Positions 1-10,270 of a stretch of 64,000 nucleotides of DNA are shown here, piece after piece. The stretch's first letter is position 1, and the number at the start of each line of letters is the position of its first letter. The translations under genes were made by a program, and so were the position numbers. The notes under the pieces were generated by a model. It saw only the letters and a list, made by a program, of their open reading frames with translations, was not told the DNA's origin and made no database searches. Source of the DNA: Primulina eburnea (taxonomy: Eukaryota > Streptophyta > Magnoliopsida > Lamiales > Gesneriaceae); assembly GCF_022965805.1 (NCBI RefSeq), contig NC_133115.1, positions 31,921,321 through 31,985,320 on the forward strand, given 5' to 3'.

Positions 1-45
1 ATTGGTTTCAACTTTCAAGATACCAGAGTCTTATCATTCTTGCAG

Positions 46-1250
46 GGCTGCAGCATATGGGGTTTTCAAGGAACTGATATTCGAACCAAAAGAGTGAGCC
101 GCGTTGGCGATTCTCATTATTTGAAGGCTATTGACCGGATTCAGAATGACAACCAAGTGAGTAGTATCCACCATGATTATATCATTCTTTCTGTTGTTGA
201 CTCTGTCGATGAATGAGATATATTTGCTTCTTCAAATTTAGAAACTAATAGCCGTATGCAAAAAAGCAGTCAAGGCACACATCTATGGGTACGACATTTT
301 GAGTGTCTAGAATTCTTATTTGAGGGGGAAAAATGGTTCAAATGAGAAGTCTTGATTATAAACAAATTAAATAAAGACGAATTGACAGCAACATAGCAAC
401 ATAAACTTTAATGAAAAGATGGGTTGTGTTAAATACTAGTTACGTTTGTGCCATAATTTTTTGGGGCTGAACTGTTGTTTATGCAATTAATTCCAACAAG
501 ATGCATTAAATGTTGGGAAAAAAAAGTTTCAGTGTGTGTGTGTGTATCTTGGCTGCTGGAAATGATTCCAGTTCCCTCCAATTCAACAGGTCAGGAGGGT
601 GGGTTAGGATTGGAACCCACCAGCTACAGATTAGGTTCGGAAAGTAGGAATCGTGCTGCCCGACGACCACGTATACCCAATGATAAATGGACTGACGAAG
701 ACGGTGTTGAACATGTTGTGGTAAGTGGTAACTAAATTTTTTCTAAAAAATCCCCATCCCCATATTTGTCTGTGAGAAGAATTTGATGACATTTCTTAGG
801 CTACAGAACAGATTCCCCTGACCCAGTGAAGAGTTATTTTGCATGCAGGGGGGAAAGGAGAGGGGGGACAATCAATCCGGGAAGAACAGATGAATTTTAT
901 ATTATTTATTTTTCCAAAATCAAAGTTTTGTCCCCTTATGTAGTACATTGCCCCATGCTCTCTCTATAAAATCTGGATCCAATATCCATGATCAATTGAT
1001 CATGAGCCCAGGGTGACGATTCTAGATTCACTAAATTGCTGAAACTAGATTCGAAACATTTCAAGGCTGACTGACATACATACGTTGTTGAAGGTTAATT
1101 TCCAAATTCGTGGTCCAAATGGAGCTGGCAAAGTTTACGCAGAGATGTTTAATTAAAGACAAGGTAGACAAGCAGTGGAAGTTCATGTGCCTAATTGTGG
1201 AAGTCACATCGCCTTCACCAGCTCAACTAATTGAAAACTTTCCATGGATT
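46..1250 (+). pseudogene. TIM21: TIM21-like mitochondrial import subunit, decayed copy (3' part)
   Basis: TIM21 is a subunit of the inner-membrane TIM23 presequence translocase. Three exon-like blocks with good splice signals remain: 46-156 (donor GTGAGT), 590-720 (donor GTAAGT) and 1094 to about 1250. They carry family segments such as AYGVFKELIFEPKE, SESRNRAAR, WTDEDGVEHV, IRGPNGAGKVYAEMF and KDKVDKQWKF. These segments lie in different frames. In block 1 the EPKE frame stops at once, while IQNDNQ is read in another frame. In block 2 the frame moves just before SESRNRAAR. In block 3 four extra bases after EMF (about 1151-1154) create a TAA and shift KDKVDKQWKF into the next frame. The expected short C-terminus is also lost. 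The 5' exons lie outside the window. I see decay; sequencing error is the alternative but would need several independent indels. The family assignment rests on remembered consensus. Confidence 0.7.
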
Positions 1251-1562
1251 TTGATTTCATTTACTAGCAAAAACCCATCACATAATGAAATTGTGGGTTT
1301 TTTGTTTAAAATTTCGGTGTCAAAACAATGCGAGTCATGTTCGATTTCGGTAACCATAGCAGGAGTTGTTCACAGATGTTATTTTGAAGTTATGTTCAAT
1401 GTAGTCGCATTCATTTGATTTTTCTTCTTTGTTTTTTTTCCTCCCCTTTTTATGGGGTCGGAAATCATTCATTCCAATACTAACAAAACTAACAGAAGTT
1501 GGTAGAGTCATTATATAGAGAACTTAAAAAACCAAAAATGTATTTGTATCTTCGCCATCTAC

Positions 1563-2167
1563 TCATTTGCCTTCTCTAGGACGTACTCCTAATCCGGTCC
1601 TTATATTTGCACCCACCACCTTCATGTCTCCTACCTACGACGTAACATTCAACCAAACAGAAAATTACAGTGACAAGTTTAAGGCTTGATCTGGAATTTG
1701 GAAAGAAAAGAAATTTATAAACTTCGATTGTTTGGGAAGTTGGGAGATTTTAATGGAAGGAAAAGAAAGGAAAATACGTTATAAATTTAGAGTATAATTT
1801 TACTTCAGATGCTGGTGGAAATGGATGGAAAAATTTAATCTTTTCTGCTCTCTTCTTTTCTTTACCCTTAATCTCAGCTTACTACAATATTCGATTCCAT
1901 CAAAACAGAAAAGAAAGATGGATATTAAAGAAGACATACAGAATGGATGCCAGAAGCCCGGAGAGAAGCAGTGGCGGCGCAGGCGGAGGCACCGACGAAT
2001 AGGGAGGCGACTGAGAACGCCTTAAAGGGCATCAGACTCGAGTCTCCGGCGTGCCCTTTTCTGAATGCGAAGATCCCCCACCCTAATTGAGCTGCGCTGG
2101 CGGCGGCCCACCACCAGTACTGTTCCACCCCAGTCACGACGTCTCCACCTTTCCCTTCCTCTTCCAT
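1563..2167 (-). CDS. Small conserved plant membrane protein (2 exons)
   Basis: Exon 1 is 1940-2167 and exon 2 is 1563-1634, separated by a 305-bp intron (donor GTATGT, acceptor GTAG) in phase 0. The product is 99 residues. It begins MEEEGKGGDVVTGVEQYWWW, has a first hydrophobic stretch around residues 17-35 and a second around 46-68, and ends GANIRTGLGVRPREGK. The second exon was found by looking for the continuation of the SGIHS end, so the joined reading frame is independent support. I recall proteins of this shape, with the EQYWWW and GxNIRTxLGVPPR signatures, as a small uncharacterised family of land plants; no function is known to me. Two short hydrophobic segments suggest an organelle or membrane location, which is inference. 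It converges with the TIM21-like relic. Confidence 0.75.
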
Positions 2168-4006
2168 CTCACTTCCATTCAGCGTTTACCATCAAAATAT
2201 GATAGAGAGTTCTTCTACGAAACGGGCCCTGGCCCAAATTGTGGTCTCATTCTTTGGGCCTAGCTGTATTTCCCGTCCAGTTAGAATTCCGTATTATAAT
2301 TTTGAGGTATTTATTTATTTTGGAGGAGAAATTTATTTTATGATGACAATATAGTAATCCTCAATAAGAGATATCAACAAATCTTGGTAAAACTTGAGAT
2401 TCATTTAATAAATACAAGAAATTATATTCAAGGGTGGCATTTGAAAAATAATAAAATCATAATTCATATCGTAAAAATTCTAATAAAAAAAACAATTCGT
2501 AAAACAACTTGGAACCCAAAGAGAGGAAGTCTTTGAACTATTTTCATAGTTCTTGTACAAAGAAACAACGCACCGCAAAGCTATCAAGTTGAACTTGGAT
2601 ATGTTAATGATCGGCATGTTATTCCTTAATTTGTTCCAAGACTGGGTAATATCTCCGTCAGTGTATCATTATGCACACACCGCGTATTCTATGCAATAGC
2701 TGCATCAATTTATAGCGTAGTTTCCCTTCTCTAATAATTATCATATTACACGGAAAGAGACAGAAAGAGACGTCTGAATATCATAATCAACGATAAAACT
2801 CAATTGAATTTACAAAGGAAATGGGGCCATCAGCCAATAATCTCTAGGAGCCAATCTTGAAAAGACAGCATACAAATTTCAGCACCATCTAATTTGAAAA
2901 TTTTGGACAAAAAACTTAGAAAGGTTCAACTTATCCTTTCAAGTTCAAGAAGTTTTAACTTCACACCCTATGTCGAAACGCGTGGAACAGATAGATCAGA
3001 TTCAACAAGATCAGATACGACAACAGTTCTTATACTAACAACAGCTCTGGTTCTACATTCACTAAGGCGTTCAAATCTGCTGGTGCAAGGCTTCCATCTA
3101 TAAAGACAACTTTTAAATATCAGATTTCATCCACTGATTCGTATAAACCACTCTTCCGATCTTCTACTTCGTCTATTAGGCACAAACGCAAACTCGAACA
3201 AAGATACATTTGTGCAGAAGTACATTTTTTTTTTCGCGTGGCACACAAGAAGGATGCGAAAGATAATATTCCAGGAGATATTTATTATTCACTCGTCATC
3301 TCAAAAGTAGTTCAAACCAATATTAATATGTACATAGCAATTACATGAAATCTCAAACGTATAATAGAAATTATTACATATTGAACAAACAACCGAAAAA
3401 TATGTATCAGGTGTTTTATCTCTTTGTCACTCTTTCTCTATACATGCGGCTGCTGGTTATCAGAGAAAACATCTTCAAAACATGTCTGATAGTAGTTTTT
3501 TGTTCATGTTGTTTTCCCTGAAATTACCTATCTTCAAATTTGGATTAAGAAACAGCAGCAGAGCAAGAACTCTAAAACTAAAAAAATTCAAAATTCAACA
3601 GAGAAATTTAGTAGGAATAAGGACTCTTACTCCGCCACTGTTACAGCATCGTTCTCACACTTCTCAGTGTTGAGCCAAATCCGATTACACAACATTGACA
3701 ATCAGTGCGTTGGAAAATGGAATACAGATTTATCACATATAGAGTAAAAGTCAGATAATAAATCATCACCCCCTTCTGCTTGGCCAAAAAAAATCCCAAA
3801 GAAGAATAATTGGTAAAAGCAGAAAAACTAATTCAAGTTGAACAGGAGTCGCTAGCACCATCTATGTATCGTTCTGAACCCATAATTCAAGAGAAATTAC
3901 TTAGAATCCATATTTACATTCAAAGACAAGCAAAAAATGGGACTGCCAAGCAACTATACTTCCAGGATAGCATATGAGTGCATGATCATACATCCATTGA
4001 TGGTAT
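2168..4006. other. Intergenic, no gene seen
   Basis: AT-rich DNA between the small membrane-protein gene, whose 5' end faces right, and the 3' end of the first DUF1639 gene. The part nearest 4006 probably includes that gene's 3' UTR. Only short random open frames are present, and no repeat or RNA gene was recognised. Confidence 0.5.
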
Positions 4007-5385
4007 CTAACCCTGTAGAAAAAAAAGCCATTTCTGTAAGAAAATAGTGAGAAACTAACACAAGGATCCAATCACGAAACCAAACTGAATAGATTGAAAC
4101 TATACCTTGAGATAATTCTCTGACACCTTGTATGAATCCGGAGTTATAGATACCAACCACATTCCAGGAAATACAAACTGCAATCACACACATTATATCA
4201 GAAATATTGTGCTTCAAATAGAAAATTGGCATAAAAACACCATACGAAAAACAAAAAAAAAATCGATCCAAAACAATCTAATCAAATTAAAGTACAACTG
4301 TACAAAGGTTTTCTTACATCCACTTGTTTCTGTATGTTCTTGGCCCTCTTTTTAGGCCTCCTCGCTGGCTTTGATCCAGTCATAGAGAAAATATCCTCCT
4401 CGATCTCCTCCTTCGTTAAGGCAATCAAAACACTGAGTTTTTTCTTCACTTTCTTCTCGCCCCCTCCACCTCCACCGATATTCCCTTCAATTTCCCCTGA
4501 TCTATTGGTCAGATTCTTCGAGGGTGAATGAGCTTTATTCTTATCAGACAGGACCGATGCAATAACTCTAGCTCCATCTCCATTCATATTGGCGCACTTG
4601 TTGATAGGCTTTCGCGGCCTCAAATTCCAAATCTTTGTTTCTTCATCGTTATTATTACCCGTCTTTCCCTCCTCTTCCACCAAGCGAGTCTCATCCTTGT
4701 CATCATTAATGTCGAGCTCCCTCAGTTCTTCTAGTATACCGTCGTCTTCAGATTTGTTCTTGGGAGGAAATTTTATCAATATTTTTGATTTATTAACTGC
4801 GGTTGATCCGCCATCTATCACTTTCTGCTTCTTTCCCGGTTTCTCCTCGGCTCGTTCAGAATTTGATGCATAAGCTCCATTCTTTAGACTTACACGCGAA
4901 GGAATCCTCGAATGGTTCCTCCTGTACTCAATCAAACAACCTTTATTCCCCACCAAAGCCTCCGATTCAGAAGAAAACTCACGCTTTGAAGATTGCCTCG
5001 AAGAGTCCCCACGGATCGGTAACTTCTTGACCGAGTCACTACCCATCACCGAGTGTTTCATCCACTCGCCTTCAGAAGACTGGTTAGGAGATTCACCGCC
5101 GCCAATCTTAGACTGTTTCACCAACTTATCCGTAGACTCAAACGCTAACGGCGACGCATAATCGCGTAAGGGAGACTGCCGGCGAGGGGAAGGCGCCGAA
5201 ACGGAATCTCTCAACGGAGATTGACGGAGTGGAGACACGGGAGACGGATTAGGTCTTCTTAACGGTGATTTCACGGAGCGGCGGCGCTGGTGGTGACCAT
5301 TGGAGTGCCCGTCCTTGTTCCACTTAAGATAAGGAAGATTGAAATTATGCAGCGGCTGGGACTTCTCTGGAACTGTAGAGGCCAT
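4007..5385 (-). CDS. DUF1639 family protein (3 exons)
   Basis: Exons are 4318-5385, 4106-4177 and 4007-4012; donors are GTAAGA and GTATAG, acceptors TTGCAG and CTACAG. The protein has 381 residues. The start is the ATG of MASTVPEKSQPLHNF at 5383-5385; the open frame runs a little further upstream but only from a TTG. The N-terminal half is basic, Ser/Pro-rich and low in complexity (SPLR repeats around residues 40-75), with a Gly run near residue 300. The C-terminal part carries the family signature: IWNLRPRKP, then LTKEEIEEDIFSMTGSKPAR followed by RPKKRAKNIQKQVD, and FVFPGMWL in exon 2. The last exon supplies only Gly and the stop. DUF1639 proteins are plant-specific and of unknown function; the basic character suggests a nuclear location, an inference. 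A divergent relative follows on the same strand at 9406-10270. Confidence 0.88.
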
Positions 5386-8077
5386 ATCGACGATCAACAC
5401 TCAAGAAAAAGCAACTATTTACACCCAAACACGAAGAAAACACCTATCTGAAGCGTGATCGGCGGCGTAATTTCATTACAAGACAGAATGACGCAACCCA
5501 AAATGCCTATACGCGTACATACGTATCGTACTGTGAAAGTATGTGCGCTGGGATTAGGGTTTTGTTAAATAAAAGCTTGAGGAAGAAAGGATTTGCGGCT
5601 GTGGAGAGAATGAAGAGTTTAGAGAGAGAATGGGGCTACAAAGAATGGCGTGGAGAAGAAGGCCTATAAATTTATGTTCTTGATATTGCATGCATTTTTA
5701 TCATTTAATATTAATATTTTATTTTATGACAAATGGGGAGGTCAGGGTCTGGGTCGGACCCGCTGGATTAGGTAAGGAAAAATCTCGACTCTTAATCGCG
5801 ACTTTCCTAGATGTGATATTGTTCGAGTAGTGAATCTGGCGGTCCAGGTCCGGGTTCGGTTAATCGCCGAGTCCAGGTCTGGATAAGCATATCTTTTTTA
5901 AATAAAAAATATTATTATTATTTCAATAAATATTTAAAGAATAAAAAAAAAAGATTTGTACTTATGAAAACTCTATTAAATATTTTCTGATATCAATAAA
6001 AATAATCTCTATTCAAAAGTTTTCAATAAATCAAATATCACAATTAAAAATTTTAAAATATGATATTATCATCGTAAATCTCGAGCTGCAAGCGTCATAA
6101 TTTATGTCACTCTCCTAGAACTTCTTATATTTTGTTTTTTATTTCAAGGGCTCAATTATAATATTAATAAAAATAGTCGGTCTCGAAGGGGCAACGGTTT
6201 TTAAAGACAAAAATCGTAACCGGCACGCCAATGGCCATTTACGAGCGTCAAAACCGTTGACCCGATCAACCATCTCGTTGACCATGAGCCGGTTTCGATG
6301 CGAGCCCAACGTGACATGGTAACCAACATTTGTTGTGTGTATGTATGTATTGTTGCCACTTGAGTAATATCCTCAACTCATTATATCTTTGACATGTTGC
6401 AATTTAATTTTTAAAAGAATCCATTGTTCATAATATTGTCGTTTGCATGAAAATATAATGAAGGTCTTAATTCTAGAGTAACATAATAGACTAGCATGTT
6501 TATGAAATTCAAAGTTCCTGTTAAGATATTGTCTTGGGAAATACCAGGATTCAAACCCTAACCTACCAAAAACAAAAAAAAGTATCCCCGATCATATATA
6601 TTTATCGTCCCAATGTCAAATTTACCTAGTATTGTCCAGGATCATATAGTTTATTTTCGATTAGATATATCTGATCTGGGGAAAAACCCCATTTTCGAAG
6701 TTCTCTGTTCTGCATTTTCATCCTTGCTGAACCATATATATTCCATGCATCACAACAGACACCCTGTACACAGATCAAACACCGTAAATATTGATAAATG
6801 ATGATGCATGACACTGAAAAATGAAGAACTGGAACCAGAAATAATTTAGAAAGGATGACAGGTTGGGGTTGATACATGAATTTGGGTAGGAAACATGTGT
6901 TGTAATTTGGCACAATTAGAAATCCATCGATTTAAAATTGCACACGGTAAGAACTATTATCAAATATGTTCAAATTGTATACAGAAATTTATTGGACCAA
7001 AAAGTAGCATTTGTGAACAACATACTAAGACAAAGTTAAGCAAGTTTGTAAAAGAAGCAAAACTCCGTAATGGAAAATTTCAATAACATTTTTTAAAGTA
7101 TTTGCAAATACTATTTAATTTTTTGTCCAAACGTAACCAATGAAACCAATGAATCTATCCAAATATAGCCTCCGAAAACTGGAGTTGTGTATATAACAAG
7201 TGCACCGTCGGTGAAAATTATTACCACTAATATGTTTGCAAAAGATCTGTGCAAGTACAGTGACCTAGCAAAGTGCATTTACTGTACTAAATCATCATCC
7301 CCAATCCAGACCCTAAGTCAAAATTCACTTCTTTGATTCTCCACACAATAGCATCTCCCAAGCATTAACAAGAATCTCAACAATTGATACCACTTCTGGC
7401 ATGATGTGAAAAAAGTAGACCACGATTTATTTGTACACAAGTGTAATAAGTTGAGCAACAATTATCTGCATAACAGTATAGTCTTTTAAAAATATAACGC
7501 AGAACACCAATCCGTATAAACAGACAGAATGAACTGTCAACCTATAAGAGCCAAAATATCATACTGTCATGTAACTATGGGAGAGTGACATTTTTAGTGT
7601 TTTATTTATGTGATACCAATAGTAACTTCATGACTATTTTGGCAAAGGCGAACTAAACTAGATTATTGATAAACTGTTTTTATACTAAAGATGATAATCA
7701 CAAACATTTCATACTAAAATTTACGGTGCAATTAAACGGTATTTCAATTAGTCTCATTTTCATAATTATTTTTTGATAATCAATTAGCCATTCATGGCCC
7801 AATTTAGGAAATTTTAACCAACAAATTAGAATGTTTTGACAAGAAGGACAAATATGAATTGTCCTGTAGTATTTCCATGAATGTAATTGATGATAACATA
7901 CATAGAGGATCCAAGATGTAAACCCGCAATTATAGGACTACAAACGAAATTTTTCTTCCACTACTAAGATGTCTAAAAAATGTTCACTTTAATGTCATAT
8001 CACAACAAATTCAAAGAGATAAAGTGCAGGAAGATGGACAGATATTACAATTAAAAAAGGGTGTTTTAATTACATAA
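5386..8077. other. Intergenic: DUF1639 promoter, then AT-rich DNA
   Basis: The first few hundred bases next to 5386 should hold the 5' UTR and promoter of the DUF1639 gene; a TATAAATTTATA-like stretch near 5665-5676 could serve as its TATA element. GC-richer patches occur at 5740-5880 and 6170-6310. A sequence resembling a tRNA-type B box (reverse strand, about 6548-6566) could be a SINE remnant. No coding region was recognised. Confidence 0.4.
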
Positions 8078-8196
8078 AGAGTAAAGTGTATCATAGATTG
8101 TGTGTGTCACAGATATCACAATTAACACAATTTTATTTTTTAAAATAAAATGAGAGTAAAATGTATCATAGATTCTGCGTGTTACACAAATCCCAC
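8078..8196 (+). repeat. Short direct repeat, two degenerate units
   Basis: Two units of about 43 bp (about 8078-8120 and 8153-8196) share AGAGTAAARTGTATCATAGATT followed by a TGTG/GTTACAC-rich tail, with a short AT-rich spacer. This looks like a local tandem duplication or part of a small repeat element. Confidence 0.5.
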
Positions 8197-8409
8197 TTTC
8201 AATAGCGCAAACTCTTGCACTGATTTATTCTAACGTCTATTTCCATTTGTAATCCACGCATATAGATGATTATGTAGATTGATGAGAAGAATAATGATTT
8301 CCATTTTGCTTCAGTTTCTTCGAAATGACTTGCCTCCACATGCACAATGGTTAAACTTACAGTACCACTTAAAAAGCGACAAAAAATTCAAATTGTCACA
8401 AAACAATTG

Positions 8410-8873
8410 ACGAATAAACTGCATCTAGTCAAGTTTCGAGCTCGAGTAGTGCCAAGTATCACACTCATCGAGCTCGACTCGGAAAAATATGGAAATACTC
8501 GAACTCGAGCTCGACTTTATTTGAATATTAATTTTCAAGCTCGAACTCAACTCGATAACGTTTCGAGTTACTCGTGCTCAAATAACTTTTTTTTGTTTTT
8601 TTTTTAAAATTTTTAAATAAATATATACATAAACAAATATATAAATATATATATATATATATATAAATAAATCTAAAAATATATATAGATATAATTAAAT
8701 ATATATGTAGTCGAGTAGCTCTCGACCAGACCATCAAATACTCGAGCTCGACTCGATTACGGGCTCAAGCTACTAGAACTCGACTCGAGCTCGGTCAAAC
8801 CATGGAGATTGAGCTTGAGTTTTGAGTCTTTTGACCGAGCTTGAGTAGAGCTACTCGTGTTGTTTGCAGCCCT
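8410..8873. mobile_element. CTCGAG-rich element, probable hAT-type MITE
   Basis: The two flanks of this element are full of CTCGAGCTCGA-like words in both orientations and enclose an AT-rich core with an (AT)n run near 8640-8665. The right end reads GTTTGCAGCCCTA, which in reverse gives TAGGGCTGCAAAC, a terminus I recall from plant non-autonomous hAT-like elements. The left terminus is too worn to define, and I could not assign a target-site duplication. No transposase is present. Boundaries are approximate. Confidence 0.45.
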
Positions 8874-9405
8874 AATATAAAAGGATCACAGTTGCAAAAC
8901 TAAATATCATATTCAGACAAATCTTCATGCTTCTATGGCTCATAATTAAGCTTATAAAAAAATAACCACCCTCAAATATAGCTTGTTAAGGAAGGTAAGA
9001 AAGGAATATTTGATGTGCACATCAATTTACTAAGACAACTAATTCATGTGTGTTATCCAGAAAAAGAACGACCAATGCTTAACATGTACAAGTACTTCGT
9101 TAAGCTACATTTGTTGAATTGATCTCCACTTTTATGTCTCGTACTCTTTTAATCACAAGTTTTAGTGTTCAATGAAATCTTTATTTTTCGACAGAAAAAA
9201 GAAAGAAAGAAAGAAAGAAAGGGAATTAGAGTATCTAGATAATCATTTCTATTTTGATTCAATCTATGTACATCAGTTGCATGGACATATACAACTAGTT
9301 TTTGGATAAAACAAATACTTCTCAGGATACAAATTTGAACTCATTGAAAAAAAACTAACAGATATGGTGTGATATTGATTCACTCTTTCTTTGTTGGTAG
9401 CATAC
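8874..9405. other. Intergenic with a (GAAA)n microsatellite
   Basis: AT-rich sequence with a short GAAA tandem run near 9196-9220. The missing last exon of the divergent DUF1639 gene may lie here, but no convincing one was found. Confidence 0.35.
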
Positions 9406-10270
9406 CTTCAAAAGACGCACAAAAGACCACTCTGGCACATCAGAATTGCGGAAATCTACAAAAGGCTTGAAGGAAACAATGAGCAAAAAAATTATATTCC
9501 CCATAAGAAGCAAAGTTACTTGAAATTCATAACTGGTAACATCTACGAAGATATTTCTTTTTTCTTCTCATGATGTGTGCGATAAAATGTTTCATTAAAC
9601 ATAAAAAAAAGAGTGTGAAAATGATACCTTCCTAGACTTTATATTTGCCAACTGTTATTCCTTTTAAACCTTCACCGGGAAAAATTAACTAGAAAAACCA
9701 AAAATATAGACATAAAAGGAAAAAAATTTAATCACAAAAAAAATCAAAATGATCAGATCAATAAACTGTTTGCTACCTCAATCTGTTTCTGGACATTCTT
9801 TTCCCTCTTTCTTAGTGTCCTCGAAGGTGTTTTACCAGTCATTCCGTAGATGTCTTCAGAGATTTCTTCTTGCCTTAACTCAAGAGAGAAGTTAGGGAGC
9901 TCGGGAAACTCCTCTTCTTTCCTTTTCTTTTCCTTACCTATTTTCCCATGCAACTTTTGTTGCTCGCCTTTTTCCGCAACATCTTTCTGTCTCTGAAATC
10001 CCATAGCTTCTTTTACAAGAAACAAATATATCGATAAATATTAACCATATAATCATAAATCAATGTATATATGACAACCTTTTGGCAAATATTTTTAAAA
10101 ACAGTTGGACAACCCAAATTCAGTACCTAATTTGAAATTGGTTCTTTTTCCCTCTTACCTTCAGGTACTTCCACAATGTTAACATGATTATCATCTTTCT
10201 TGGGTGATTGAATCTCTTCATTGTCATTTATCAAGAGTGGGCTTGATATAGAGGATCCTGGTAATGACAT
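9406..10270 (-). CDS. Divergent short DUF1639-like protein (3' end unresolved)
   Basis: Proposed coding exons are 10159-10270 (start codon 10268-10270, MSLPGSSISS), 9777-10009 and 9406-9465, joined in consistent phase through donors GTAAGA, GTAGCA and GTATGC. The middle exon has the DUF1639 core: FSLELRQEEISEDIYGMTGK, then TPSRTLRKREKNVQKQIE. It is preceded by a very Lys/Glu-rich stretch. The basic block is degraded relative to the first gene (RTLRKREK against RRPKKRAK). The next exon would encode PFVDFRNSDVPEWSFVRLLK instead of the usual FPGLWL-type C-terminus, and no terminal exon with a stop was found. An upstream non-coding exon near 11034-11200 is possible (donor GTAAGT). It may be an old tandem duplicate losing function, or a working divergent member. 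Confidence is good for the core and low for the ends. Confidence 0.5.

Noticed and set aside
3954..4271. 105-residue minus-strand frame overlapping the 3' end of the DUF1639 gene
   Set aside because: It is a frame-shifted read-through of introns and exon 2; the spliced model ends in FVFPGMWL and a stop at 4007-4009.
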